Part shown: positions 12,661-26,900 of the stretch, in pieces
How the letters are laid out: each line of letters opens with the position of its first letter
Numbering within the stretch: the first letter of the stretch is position 1
Assembly: GCA_025345505.1 (NCBI GenBank)
Contig: JANVCC010000064.1
Location: forward strand, 1,989,560 to 2,053,559
Reading direction: 5' to 3'
DNA: 64,000 nt
Source of the DNA: Todiramphus chloris collaris
Lineage: Eukaryota; Chordata; Aves; Coraciiformes; Alcedinidae
Program-made: the position numbers and the translations under genes
Notes under the pieces: model-generated
The model's input: the letters and a program-made list of their open reading frames with translations, nothing else
Database searches by the model: none
Told to the model about the DNA's origin: nothing

Positions 12661-15600
12661 CTGAAACAAAGAGGGACACTGTCATTTTCAACTCGGAAAG
12701 CAAACGTGATGTGGCTTGATAAATACAAGACCCTGTAGGGAGGAAACTAATCCGAATGCTCTAGGATAAGGTTTTTCTAGGACCCAGACTGTGCCCTGGA
12801 CTAACTCTACAAAAATGCAGTTACCTGCTTGCAACCTTCAAAAACACAGATCAAATTATTTGCAATCAATTGCTAATATGATCTTCCATCTTTCTGCTGC
12901 TTCTCACTCAAAACAAATTCCTGAAGCAGTTTAATGAAAAACAAATGTCTGTAATAGTAAAAAGAAAGCATTTTTCAAGCTATCATCTGTGGAAGAAACC
13001 TGTATTTTTATTTTCTGAGCTCGGGAAACTATTGCTCATGATTCTTAAACCTGACAGACTTTGTCGAGTGTTTCTTTTAAGTGGAAAAGATGTTAACTTG
13101 GGTCCACTTAGAAGCGTGCAGGAGCGAGCAAATCTCCCAGAGAAGGCATTTAATACCTGAAAAGCTTTAGAGAAACTACAGCATGAATTTTCAGAGGACA
13201 GAGTTCAAACTAGTGAACATAAAGTAAGTTGCCAATAGCTCTGTTCTCCTGCTGCAGTGCAGGCACTGATCGCCCAAAGCCGCTTTTAATAAATAGTTTG
13301 GGACTAGGGGGAGAATCCCTTGAAAATGCCTTTAAAAACACAATGGATTATGAACCTCAAAGGGAAAAGTTTAAATCAAATATGTGCAAACTGATTTTCT
13401 GCATGTGGTAAATAATAGGAGAGCAACTCCTTCCTTCTGAAGAATACAAAAGTGCCTTCTTGGGGACCAGTTCTTCTATGTGTGGGAGCAAATCCCAAGG
13501 GAGCAGAAGGGGGTGTCCACCCCACGCTGTCTGCCAGGTCTCAGCAGCATCTGAAAACCAAATGGCTCTGATTTTGAGGAGGATGAAGCTGCTCCATGAT
13601 TCACTCCCTCTGCAAGAGAGAGGGGAAAGACACAGTGCCAAGCTAGTCCAGTATGCCCAGACAGCCTCTGCCCCTGCAGTGGAACTTCTGTGACCACCAT
13701 GGTGGTCTCCGCTCACGGAGAGCCTCCAAAAAATCAGTTTCCTGGGTTTTCTCCAATTATGTCTGAATTATTTTACTGTAAAGGAAACGTGAGCCACCAC
13801 ATTTCACCTCCCCTCCCAAGCTTCCAAGAAAAGTCTTCCGTGTTCCCCATGACTCGCACGATTAACATGATACAGAAATGTCATCTCGGTGAAGTCGGTG
13901 GTGAAACATCAACAACATAATTGGATCTGATTATTTCCTGGAGCCAGCCAACTTCTTCACACCAGCCTTCTCCTTCCCCTCAAACGTATGCAAAACCACA
14001 CCACGCTTGCAAATGGCTCGTGTGGAGCTTTGCAGATACAAAGAGCACTGCAAATTCGGAACAACGCACCACAAAGCTCACTGACCTGAGCACACACTGA
14101 GATGGCAGCTGCCAGAGCCTACCTGCTCCTGCAGACACTTAGACTTGGCCGCTCCTTGCTCCTACAGTTTCACTTTTGATGCTGCAAACCCTTTCAGACA
14201 GAAGAAAAATATCTATTTGAGAGAAGTGATTAACTAATGCTTAATAATATATAGAAAGTCTGAGCGAAACTGCACGGGCCATTTGGATTTAAAATGAAAT
14301 TTCACACTACTGCACAGGAAGAAGTTAAGCACAAGCAAAACACTCCCTTCAGTGAAAGAAAACATATCGACCTCAAGAGGCAGCTGAAGATCCAGACTGT
14401 TTGTTCTCCAGCACGAATCAAATGAAAAGCACATTTGATTGATCTCAGACCAAAACGCTACAGTAAAATCTTGTAACAGCATATTCTAAAATGGCCTTGG
14501 GATACCCTTCCTTCTGAATTCCCAGTCGCTGCAGCAGTTCCTTAGCACATCACAAGTCCAGAAGCACTTCTGTTCAGCAACCGGCTACAAAAAGAATTAT
14601 ACATTTGCAAGGACTATCAGCGGTGTAGCTGGTACTTAGAAACAGGACCGACACATAATTATAAGGAAGGGGAAAAAATCCAAGCAAGCAATCCTCTCAA
14701 TTTTAATACACCCAGATGACTAACCCATTTTCCTGCTCCGTTCATCTGAATGAGCAACGCTTGTGCCTCCAGTTTCCAAGCGCGAGTGCTCTGCTCTCCT
14801 CCTTCCAACCCTGCTCTGAACCATTCCTTGTCCTGCTTCCCCCTTCCCGCCCGCCTTCCTTTCCCCTTCTCCTTTCATCTTTTGCTTCCTCGGCCTTGAT
14901 CTGGTTACAGAATTTAAAATAAAATAGCGGAAGCCGGTGATCTGCACCAAGTGGATTTAAATTTACTACAGGAGCAGCGTGCCTGCCGGGAGCGTGGGAT
15001 GCTGCTCTCTTAAGGCACTTCTGGGGAACAACCTCCACTGCCACCACCGTTCAAACAAGTGGCTCCAGTGCAGACAAGAGACAAATGCCTGTTTTTCTCA
15101 GGAAAATCACCAGGGCTGGGCTGAGAAGGGGGAACTCTATCAGTTCTTTACGGTTAATGAGGTAGTAAAAACTGGAAGTATTTTTAGAAGACAATTAGAG
15201 AATATTTTGCACATGGAAAGATGAGCACGCTGAAGCTCAGCCAGGCTAGAAACCGGTTTGCTTCTCGCTGTCCTGTCGTTCAGTGGCACAGGGCACTTTT
15301 ATAGCTGCACGGAGTCACAGTGAGAAAAGAGGGTCAAGGCCTGCAGTGTTACAACTTCACCTCCAGTCTAACATCTTGGGGTCGTTGACATTTCAAAAGG
15401 ACATTTTGTCACCTCTCATTACTTAGACGGCCCACGACAGCCAGAACTAAACAGACAGGGGAGTGCTTGGGGTGGGGAGATCAAGGCACACACATAAACT
15501 GAGTGATAAAGGGGTTGGAGCTGGAAAAGTTGCTCATCTTTGAGCCCCAAACCACGAGCAATTCTCTAGGCATGGTCTGGGTTAGTATTGAAGGCAGGGT

Positions 15601-18045
15601 GACTTGCTTTTCCTCCCAGCTACTGGCAGCACAGCTCCTCCCCACGAGCCACACGCTTACACCCTGGCCCACAAGACATCAGAGTACTTCAAAATTCAAG
15701 AGAAACATGGTGAAATCTAAAGACACTTCCAAAAATTGTGAAGATATTCTCAGCGGGACACTTCAGCCCCTATTTAATGGGCTGCGTTTCACTTTGCTGC
15801 AGATGGTTATAGTTGGAGGGAATGGGTTTTCCAGCCTGCGCTCCTGCACTGGAACCGCATCAGGATTCAGCACTTTGCCAAAGCACAGATCCCCAGGCAA
15901 GGTGAGAATTCAAAAGATGGCACTTTGGGATTTCCAGGGTGATGAGAATTTTCTCCACTGTTAGCAGAAAGGGGTCTGAAGGTAGGTGCTGCCATCCCAA
16001 AGACTTTTTACAATCCACTGGAAAATTAGTTGGCTTTTTTAATCCTACAAGCGCTGAAGTAGGTCTGACCTTTCAGTAGTTCAAAGTAACTTGGCTCACT
16101 CTCCCTGTTTAAAAGGCTACCTGGAAAACAAGTTTTAGCAACAGTTACTAATTCACATCCACTGGTTTGGGACAGCGATTAAACACAGGTCGAGTTCCTC
16201 TGCTTAGAAACGGTAACCTGTGAAAGTGTACACTGTGCTGTGTGTCTGGAAAAGAAACTGCTGGCAGATGGAAAAATCCAGCTTCTGTGACCTGACTACT
16301 TCCATGTAGCCAGAAGTTAGCTCCTTGTTCACCTCCTACCTGACCTTACGGCTCAAAGAACTGGTTTTGAAACACAGTATCTGTAATAATCTTATTTTTT
16401 CCCTTTCTAAGAGTCAGTGAATTGAATTCACAGAGCTGTTCACATTCAGTTTCTCACTTAGCTACATCATTTTAGAACAGAAGTCAATCTTTTTTCTTTT
16501 CCTGAGCACTAAACCCAACAGGCACATAAACACCATGCCAGCTTTAGAGTCTTAACAGCTTAGGGAATTCCCACCTCACAGGTATGTTCACACAACTGGA
16601 GGTCATGGTGTCAATTAGCTTGCCAGTTATCTTCCTTTACTTTTATTTTTAGCACAGACAACTTCTTGGGCACTGGTTACAGCACCATCCCCTAAAGAGG
16701 AGCAGCAGCCCAGACACAGACAAATCTTCTAGGGGGGGAATGTGTGACCTGGACCACCTTATCTCTGTGCCTCATGGGTACCAGCATCCCTTGCTCCCTC
16801 CCACTGTCTAACTGGTTAGTATAATTAAGTTTATAATTGAATTAAAATGACTGCTCTTAGTGTGTACTTAACTTGAAGTTTGCCGTTTCTATTTCAGGCT
16901 TGAAGCAGTTGTGTATCTAAACACGCATCTGTTTCCCCCAACACCAGCTGGCCTAATAAAAGGTATCATCTCCCGCTGCAAATCTTGCCTTGCTTTGCTT
17001 GACAAAAAGCTGAAGCTGCCAAACTGCTCTCATTTCAACAGCGCTTTCTAAACTTTGGTTCAAAAGTCAGGTCGGTAAAACTTGGTTTGAACCCAGCCCA
17101 GCCAAACACGAGGGTGGTTATGAAAAAGAGAAAGCAAACGCGAGGTTTCTGCGCTCACAGTTACGTCAACCTGCAGCGTTCACTTCGGTGTGGTGGAATC
17201 TGTGGAATGCAAACCTGTAACCTCTAGCTGCAGTGGCTGACTGGACCAGGGAAATGAACCATCCAGAGAAATATGCAGTGTTCCAGAACTCCAATTTCCT
17301 CTAGGACAGCCAACTCCGAACTGCAGGCGCACAAAGGAGCTGCTGTTAGGTTCCCTGCTTCACAAACACCGTTGGGGTAAAACCTGAGCCAGGGGCTGAG
17401 CTGCAGGCTATGAAGGGAGGCTGAGCGATGTGACATCCTGCAGAAAGCAGGGGAGCATTCAGGACTGCTCCCTGGGCCCAGTGTGGGAACCAGACTTTTC
17501 TTCTCCAAACCACTCACACTGAAATTGCTCCGGTGCCTCTTTCCTCCCAGCATCGCAGAAGAGGACAATTTTCAGGTGTTTTTTCAGGAGTTTGTGGGAG
17601 GGGATTGTTGGACAGTCCTGGGGGAAGGCCTTTGTCTGCCCAGGAAAGAACCACACTGATGGTGAGATAACGATGGAGAACTTCACTTGGGAGTTTTAAC
17701 TGTAGAGCAATTTCACCCAAGCAAGATGAAGACCTGAAATACTACAACCCACCTATTTCTTATTATCAGTAATAATCCCTTTCACAGTGGAAGGCATATA
17801 AAAGAGTAAGTTGTGCTTTTCCTACATACTCCAGAAGTACTGCATTTGGTAAGATAAGGCCATTTATTTTGTCTAAATTGGGGTTTTGACACGCCACTTT
17901 TCACAAGTTCACACAGCAGTGCTTTGGAGGCCACTGACTCCAGCTACCGTTGGTGTCACTAACACAAAGCATTTGCCAGCTTCTTTGTGCTCATGTATCT
18001 GTGTTTACCACTTAAAGTTTGCTCCCCCCCCAAGGATGCTTTCCA

Positions 18046-18345
18046 AGGATCACAGAACCACAGACTGGTTTGGGTGGGAAGGGACCTTTCAGGGTCATCT
18101 GGTCCAACCCCCCTGCAGGGAGCAGGGCCATCTGCAGCTAGAGCAGGGTGCTCAGAGCCCCGGGCAACCTCCCCTGCAATGGTGCCAGGGATGGGGCAGC
18201 CACCATCTCTCGGGGCAGCCTGGCACAGGCTCTCCCCACCCTCAGCGTAAGAAATTTCTTCCTCGTATCTATTCCAAATCTACTATCTTTTAGTTTAAAA
18301 CCACCACCCCTTGTCCTGAAACCATTGTCCCTCGTCCTCATATGA
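18046..18345 (-). mobile_element. CR1 LINE fragment, antisense
   Basis: The plus strand reads 'atcacagaaccacagactggtttgggtgggaagggacctttcagggtcatctggtccaacccccc' and later 'gtaagaaatttcttcctcgtatctattccaaatctac' and 'ccccttgtcctg'. This is the reverse complement of a CR1 3' end. It is a fuller copy than the one near 2.6 kb and is about 300 bases long. Confidence 0.92.
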
Positions 18346-19572
18346 CAGCAGCAAAATGCTTCACCTATTCCTCTGAAAAACTCCTGGCAAAGAGACTTTC
18401 CAAAAGAAGATCTTCCTAAATTTCAGGCCCAGCCCCACCAGAAGCTGCTGCAGAAGGGTGGCAGGGGGATCCAAACAGATCTCTTAAGTTTACCCCAAAT
18501 GAAACCTTATCATTATAAAAGGCAATAGCTTTATCCATGACATGCCATGAGAAGAAAGAAGATGTGTGAGGGCACGGCAAAGTCCTAGATCCCAGCTACA
18601 GCACTGACTCACATTCTCGTTGCTACTGAAAACATTAATCTTTAATGTGGACAGGAAAAGAACACCTCAGATGATGGAAAAGTATCTTCTTGGAGAACCT
18701 GGTAACAATATATTACCAAATCTCCACTGCGAGGCAGGATGGGGACAGAGACTGTTCTTGCAACCCACTGCTGCACGCTCCTGTTACCTGATTTTGATCT
18801 CTTTTTTTTCCTCCACCAAAAGATGGGCAGCACCTTTCCATGCTCTTTTATTTCCTCCTCAGTTTTGCAGAATTTTATCTTTTTTTCTTTTTTACAACAC
18901 TGATATTAAACAGAAACAACACAACACCTGCTGTTAGAGCAATACAGACTGAGAATAAACCAGGAATACTTGTGTACTTCCAAATGTCTCAGTTGTACTG
19001 GTTCTGAACTATACAAGCAAGCAGATTCCAAAGTGAGAAGTCTTCCTCACGCTACCAGACTGTCTCAGCAGATCAAAGCAGAAGGTTTGTTGGATCCATG
19101 AAAAAAAGCAACATCTACTGCAATGAAAAAGAGGGGAATGTGCCTACTACTACTTTTATTTCAAAACGCTAAACCCAACATAAAACACATTACGGAGCTG
19201 TTGCTCTTGTACCATGAGGTCATAACAAAGAAAAAGCTGTAAGCCAGGGGTTAAACCATCACTGTTTTTGTTTCTAGGCATAACGTGAAGTGCAACATGT
19301 CCTAGAGATTTTAGGTTTCTTTTTCTGATTAGGCATTTGCATGGAAATGAAGAAGTCAGATGTCAAAATTCAGCAGTCTTGTTCTGACAGCATGGCAGGA
19401 GATATTAAGAGAGAGAGAGCCAGGGTGTGGGTTGATAGGGAGAAGTATCACAGCCTAAAGAGGAGCCGTTTCAGAGCCCAGCACACAGTGGAGAGGATGG
19501 AAACGCGTGCACCCAGACCAAGGGCCTTCAAAAACTTCCCAGGGATGGAACAGAACGAGACACAGAACTTAC

Positions 19573-19678
19573 CTATCTGGGCCGACACATCTTCCAGCGT
19601 GTCCTTTGCAGACTGTATCTGTCTGAAACCCTCAAGCATGTCCTGGAACTCGGAAAGGATCTCTTCCCACCCCTGCAT
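19573..19678 (-). other. Unassigned exon-like open stretch in ZBTB44 intron 1
   Basis: On the minus strand, acceptor ttcctaattctgccag precedes position 19678. The stretch is open for 106 bases and ends at a near-perfect donor CAGATAG|GTAAGT after 19573. It would encode about 35 residues, beginning MQGWEEILSEFQ and ending DVSAQI, acidic, helical and coiled-coil-like. Joined to the ZBTB44 start-codon exon its frame hits TGA in that exon's leader, so it cannot be an N-terminal extension. It could be a non-coding leader exon, an exon of an unknown nested gene, or chance. I do not recognise the peptide. Confidence 0.3.
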
Positions 19679-22600
19679 CTGGCAGAATTAGGAAGTCATC
19701 TGCCTGACCGTAATCGATTACAGCTGCCAAGGCCACGTTCATTAGCTTCACCACCAGCCACATACTTGCAGCAGACTCTCGCGCAGCTCTGACTTGTCAT
19801 TTCCTTGTGAAAATGACACTTCTGGATTTATTCTTGTCCCTTAGCATCGCATAATATGGCCTACAGGAAGCGGGCTGCAAGACTGTCTTTTGACTGACCT
19901 CAAACTGGCAAGAGAACGTAATCCTGCTGCAGACCTCTCTTTTTAATTCCTATTGCAGGAACTTCACACCGTTTGTGTTTTGGGCAAACGAGAGACAAAC
20001 GAGAGTTTTGGTCTCTGCAGCCAGTGAACTCACATCTGTCATCAGGCAGCTCTCCAGCAGATAACCAGTGCTCAGAGAAACTGGGGAATTATTAACTGGG
20101 GAAGTGTCACAGAACTGGAACTCAAGTTCGTACATAGTGAAATGGAACCTGCTAAATGGTGCCACTGGCTTCTGGGCAACAAAAACTGGTCTGTGCAGCA
20201 CTGTAAGTGCCCATGGCCAGCAGCAGACCCTTCTGACTGATGGGAGAAGCTGAGAGCTGACAACAGCTTGTAACCAAATAAGCTTGGGAACCACAAACAG
20301 TCAAGAGCTCTGCATGTAAGCCCTGAGTGCACGAGATTAACAGAGCCAGAAGATTAAAGCATAGCTACAACTCCTCGTCTAGATAAAAATGAAGATTGGA
20401 GATCACGTTGTAGGTGTGCAGAACGTGTTACCACTCCTTTCGCTACACGCCGACCCAGAAATGGTTCCATTAGACGCTGCTGTGATGGCAAACTGGAATT
20501 TGAATTCTCAAGGAAACGGTGCTGGTGAGCAGGGGAAGAGGCAGGATCCTCCAAAGATGGGTCATACCTGCCAGAAAGCTTGGCAACACCAACAGGGTGT
20601 TAATCTCTCAACTATTTAGCGCAGAAGCTCTGCTTATTTGAAAATACAGAGATGTTTTCATCTCTCAAAAGCTACGCGATTCTAGGTGTTTGTATACAAC
20701 TGCAGAAAGCTGGCGAAACAAAAACAATCCGAGGAAGAGCAAGAAAACAAACAGAAAATGGGACACCACCTGTGTTTACTGAAGCTGAAGTATGTCAAAG
20801 TGATGTGATAATGTGTTTTTCAGGGGGAAAAAAAGAAAGAGAGTCTCCATGGATGATGAGAACTTCATTAAAATGTTGAGTAAGATGACATATGGAGTTA
20901 TTAGTGAAAACAAGGAGATGAATAGACTAACTGCAGCTAAGGAGCTGGCTGAAAAGAAGTAATTCATGTACTTGAAGCAACAGGTTAAAGAATATACCTG
21001 TGAAGTGCAGCAAGGACTTGTTTTAGCAATGATCTCTGGACTGTTTCTGTAGAGACACCGGCTCAAAAAACACGTGTTGGCAGCACGACGCATAAAAACA
21101 AGTGACTGAGAACTGAGGTCCCAGCAACGGAAGGAAATTCCTGGGCAATCCAACACTATGAAATTAAACCCTCAACCTTGTTAGTAATGGACTTGAGCTA
21201 TCATCTGGAAGCCAATTAGTTAAAAGTGACCCTGGAGTATGATCTCTGTGCTATTAAATTGAACAGCGAACCCAAAGGCTCACAGAACAACCAGATTTTT
21301 TTTAACACCTCATTTTTTTCGTCAGTTATTTTTCAATATCTATTTTAACTTCCTGAAATGTTCTTAAGAGGCTTTTTTTTTGGGGGGTGTTTTTCTTCTC
21401 CGTGCACCTCCCCTTTAATGTGTCCGTGAAGTAAACTCTGCTTAGATCTTTTCAGTGCATCTGACTTAATCAGATGACGTTTCAGGTAGAAAAATGGGCT
21501 AGCCAGAGCTGATAGGGCATACATTAAGTGCACGGATCAGTGAGACAGCTCTTAATCTCCAGATCTAATTAAAAGAAGGGATTACAATAATCAGGGCAGT
21601 ACAGTAGTCCGTGCTGTATGTCAATTGTTGAGCTGACGCAAGAGCTGGAAGACAAGATGTTTCTTGAAACCATTTCCAGATACCTGAAGACGTCGGAGGT
21701 CATTTTCTTTACAGACTCTGTTCCTTTCTATACAACTGCTCCAATAAATTCCCTGCATGATCCAACAGCTGAACTCTTAAATAATATTTATTTGGGGAGA
21801 ATTTAAAAGAGAAACTTCGCACTGTTCCGGGGCGGAACAAGCAGAGCGCTTCAGGAACACGGTCAGGTATTCTGCTACTTCAATATCTCGGCTCCTCTTT
21901 ACTCCTGACAACATTCAAGAAACTCCACACATTTTCACAGCCTGTGGTTTGCTTTTTTTTCCTCCTTTCCCTCCCCCTCAAGTCTTGTTTTCCCCAGCCC
22001 TGCACCGAGTTCTTCAAGTTTTGGTGTGATCATTTGAAGTCGGCTCTTTCAGAGGACAGAACGTTACCATTCCCTACTTCAAAGGACCCAGATTTAACTT
22101 GTTGCCTTTTTGAAGCTGCGGTGCAAAGTATAAACTTTATGTGCCCGATATAGCTTTCTCATGCTTGAATAAGCAAAGCAGATAAACGCAGCTTTCCTCA
22201 GCCTCCAGCACTTTGAACTTTTCATTGTCGGAATCTCACATTAGCGTTCCGTATAACACATAAAAGCAAATTTCAGCTAGTACTTAAAACTGAGGCTCAT
22301 TTAACAATACGAGCAGTAACTGCTGAAAGGTCTTGTTATATACTGAGTTACGTTCATTCTCATAATAAAAATTAATGCGTGAACTTGGCCAGATATTCTG
22401 GCTCCAGATGTTTCAGAGCAGATTCACTGCCCTGCGATTTCTGGTTTGCACCAGCTCTCTGAAAAAGCACAGGACCAAACTCTTCGGACACCAGTTTTAA
22501 GAGCAGTTTGCCCCAAAAGCAGGTGCTAGAGATGCTTGTGCCATCACCATGAGCCAATCCGTTTGGTTTTTACTAGAATAAGAGCAACAGGTGAGCTCCT

Positions 22601-23865
22601 CTTCATCTCCTCAGCTTACACTGAATGGACTGATGGGCACACATTCCAATGTAACCAATCTTAAACACTGCTCATGCATAACTGTCATGCGATCTTAATG
22701 CCCCCTTGACGTGCAAATTCAGGTTAAATATTCCCCAAATTCCTGCATATAAAAGCCATCACGCAAGGGTTCCCCACTACGTGTAAGAAAAAGTGCTGCT
22801 CTGACTTTCCAGTCTTGAGTCTTTAACAGCAGTAGAAATGAACAGAAAAAAGTAACAGCCGAACATTAAATTCTTCTGAGTACCACAAATTGCCAAAAAC
22901 CATCCATAAAGTATTTTTATTTGTCACGTGGCAGCAACCTGCTAGTTAAAACTAATTCCAAAAAGCTTTTCTTTCATGGTTTACCATGGCTACCCATAGC
23001 ATTTCAGTCTTCACTTTCAGAAGCTCCGCAAGCACAACAACATAAACTTACAGAAAACATACATCCAAAAAGACTCCTCAAGCTGACTTCCCAAAGTAGC
23101 AACGAAAGCAAAAATCTCCAAGATCTTTTGGTGGTATGATGGGAAAGGAATAGAAAATAGAATGGCATGAGGTTTGTATCTGCAGGAAAAAATATTCTAG
23201 CACGGTTCAAGATTGTCTTGGTAGTGCTACTGCAGCAGATGCATGAAAGGATGAACAGCAAAAAAAAAAAAAAAAAAGGAATGAAAAAAACTTTGTGTCT
23301 CCTCACACGTGTATTTCTTCATTTCCTCCAAGACTCCAGGGCTTAACTGGGTGCTGCCCTGGGGAACGGGAGAACCCCTCCTCTCTGCTATCCCCCCGCC
23401 AAGCTGTGCCTCCTACCTTATTGTGCACGAGGCTTTAATTTTTGTCACTTGGCAATGACAAACCCGTCTCCTCGTTCTCCAGAAACAAAGGACTGTAACT
23501 GCATATCCCAATCATCAGGTCTGTGACAGGCGAATTTGGCTAAGTGCTGGTTTTCAGGAGCTCAGCACAAAGCTTACTTGTCAACCCATTTGTTGTTGGA
23601 AGTGCTCGGGTTTATTACAAAAAATGACAGCTTTCCTTCTCTTGCTTTTACTCCAGATTAGCGAGGAAGCGTTACACTTAATGCAATCCAAGTGAACTAC
23701 AAGAAATGAACTTTGCAGAGGTCTAAAGCAAACCCTAAAGCTCCCCGGAGCAGGCCAGCCCCATCGACACCCCGATGCGCCGACAAACTACGCCAGGGAA
23801 GCAAAAAGAAACCCGCGGTGAGGAGGCAAAGGGGAGAGATCAAGGCACAGTCACACATCACCTAC

Positions 23866-23960
23866 CATCTGAAGAGGTGAAAAGGCATCGCCGAGCCAGA
23901 CGGCGTGGACCTCGGCCAGCTAGTCAAGGTGTCACAGACATATAAACAAGCAGCCACCTT
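23866..23960 (-). other. ZBTB44: Possible alternative ZBTB44 leader exon
   Basis: This is a short CpG-bearing stretch in an otherwise CpG-poor intron. On the minus strand it ends TTCAGATG|GTAGGTGATG, a good donor. A TTTATAT sequence lies about 80 bases upstream. Only the donor and the local composition support it, and the 5' limit is a guess. Confidence 0.2.
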
Positions 23961-26900
23961 GCCAACGGAAGCGGCTCTAAAGAATCCTGAGCAAGTTTCA
24001 GCAAGGCAGGAATGTGGTTGTGTCATCACCCTTTTAGCTCCGTGTGTACCCTTTATTTTCCTAATGACTCATTTATCCAGATAAATGCCTAAAAGGAGTT
24101 CTTCTTGGCCCTGGAAACTAAAAATCCTTGTGTTTATCCACAAATCATGTTATTAGGTGAGCAGGAACTTTCTAACTTTCTTCCCTTGTATGGCCAAACC
24201 TGGACTAGAGAACAATACCCACAGTTCAGGCTGGGGATAAGGAGTTTAGGGGTTTGTTTGAGGTTTTTTTAAGCCCATCTTTACTAATATTTCACTGGAA
24301 GTTCTCAGAGCAGGTCTTCCTTCACATGGATATTGATGAATGGAAACTGCTGAAGCTGTCAGATCTGCAGAGCTCAACACTATGGAAATATCTGCCCCCA
24401 ACATGGGACCAACTTGCCCACTAACCCACCAGTTATTCCCAAACCCACCAGTGATTTCTAGGGTACTTGGGTCTCCACAGGACACGGCACCTCCACGCTT
24501 TCAAAGCCTTCCAAAAGGCCTAACTCTGGCAAGTACCCACCAGAAACTGCAGTTTTTCTGTAAAGCACTATTGGTAATATCCAAACACAAAATGCCATCT
24601 CGACTACCATCTGTAGCTAGATTTATAAACTAAGATCTTCTTCGGTATCTGTATTGCCATTAAAATAGCTCTCACTACAATTACTATGTTCATTTGCACT
24701 TCTGAATCTAAACCTGTTAGCGTTACAAACACTTACCGTGTGCACTCACAGATGAGCTACAAAGTGTCCCTTTATTAGAAAGCATCTCTGAACACTCTGA
24801 AAATACTGCCTTAATTCAGCCTTCTTGGGTAAAGCAAGCAAATGAAAGTTGTGGTCAAATCACCTCAAAACAATACGGCAGAGCTGAAAGGAGAAAAACC
24901 AAACCAAGAAAAGAAATGATGTAGAACAGCCTCCGCAGACAGATGTACTAAATAGACTGGGTCAACACTGCTTGGAAAAGGGAAAGAATAAAAAAAAAAA
25001 AAGAGAGAAAACTGAGAACACAGAGATCTATAAAATTGCAAATGAGGTGGTGACTGGAAAAAGTGTCTTTACTCTTTCTCATACTAGGAGGCACTCAATG
25101 AGACTACCATTTGTCGCGTTGGAAACGACAATAAAGCAAAAATCCCAAGAACCCAAGAATTCTTTTTGCACCGACTGTGGGATTCTTCACGCGTCGTGCT
25201 GGAAAAGCTACAGGTACAAAAGGCCTGGGCAAACCCAGCGGTGCCAGGTCCGACAGGCGCTGTTAAACACGACTCTCAGCACACAGCCTCCAGCTCAGGC
25301 CACCTCTGACCCCTTCCCTACTGGGGAAGCCCAGGAAGGAACGATCACTGTGCTGTCCATGGCTGCTCTTCTGCTTTCCCCCTAATGATCTACTCCTGGC
25401 CGCTGCCACAGCCCCCACGCTGAGCCCAGCGCACACTCCGCAGCCCTTGTTAGCCCAGCGTTCACCGACTCCGAGAAACCTCTTCATGGGAAATAATTAT
25501 TCCCCAGCTCTAAATTAGAACATATTAAAACCACTCTATCTACGACTAAGGCACAGTTTAAGTCACTTCCTTAACTCGATTAAAGGCAACGTAAGAATTA
25601 AAACGAAATGCCAAGCGCTTCCAACTCCTCTCCCCCCCTGCCCCCGCCCCGCACGCGCGAATGCCATTTTATCGGGTTTGCAGTTGGTTCCCTGCCACCA
25701 CCATTTCATTCAGGCACCTTCTACAGAGCAGCCCCAGACATTTGTTTCCATCCAGTGAAACCATTAGAAGAATCAATCCGATCTCCACGGCAAGTTAAGG
25801 GGAACGGACTCCGATGTTTACTTAGCAATAAGCACACAACTATTTAATTAAACCTATACGCTGTGAACTGCATCGTTCGAGGCAACGGCAGCAGCCACCA
25901 CGTGAGGCTTTTCAACTTCTTAGGTAAATCGATGTTTTCGGTGGGGTTTTTTTTCCCCTGCTTATCCCTGCTGAAATGCTGAGCACCCACTGCCAAAGAG
26001 AGACGCTGCCGCGGGTAGAGGCAGATTCCCCCCCCCAGCTCCATCCCTGCCACCTTACACAACGTCTCTGCAAAGGAACCAGCAACGAAGTCGCTGCCCC
26101 TTTCAGCCGCACGCGATTCCCAGACTGATGTCGCATTTCAGGCGACAGACCGAGAGCGCGCTCCGCAACAGGAGCGTTTCCTTTCGAAGGCAGCACTTGA
26201 CACATTGAAGTATCTGGAATTCCTGAAGTCTGGCTGTCATGCACAGTTGCATAATTTGAGCAGGGGTAACCTACTTCTAACCGGGCAAGACAGAAGAATG
26301 TCAACAGACAATCCCTTCTACGTCAAGGGACGTTTCCTTCCTCGCCACGTGCCAGCAAAAGCGTCACTGCTTTGTCATAGTTCGACTTTCTTCTTAAGCT
26401 AGTGGATGAAAAGGAGTAAAAGGAGCAGAGTTACACGTGCCGCCAGATCTTCACACAGGAATAGACTGAACTGTTCTCAAAGCCCATTGAGAAAGAAGCT
26501 TCCCAGATGTAACAGACAACGCCGGTGAAACATCAGATGCGAAGCGAGCGATACGAGCGCAGAGTTGCCCGACACCTTCTTCCATTCAGCAACTGGTCAC
26601 GCCACCACCATTCACCTCACGGCACAGGCGTCGCACATCCATTCACAAGAAGAACGTCAACATAAAAAGCCTCCTTCAAGCAAGTCACGGGATACAACCA
26701 AAAATAACGTCTGGATGCTTGCTCTGCTTCACACGGAGTGGGGAGCAAGGGAGGGGGAAGCTGTGTTTGCTTTTGATCCTCTTGGCAAACAGCTGACCGG
26801 ACCCCCCTAACAGCAGACATTTGCTGCAGACACCACAGAACGAAACCACCCCTTTTAAAAGTTGCCAGAGTTTATGATTAACCTCCTGTTGCAACAAACA

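Noticed and set aside
15503..15964. 153-codon plus-strand open frame in ZBTB44 intron 1
   Set aside because: No domain, no splice signals and no conservation evidence. Length is compatible with chance in 16.7 kb of intron.
24972..25385. 137-codon plus-strand open frame
   Set aside because: It starts in an A-rich tract encoding Lys-runs, has no domain and no splice or promoter context. Treated as chance.
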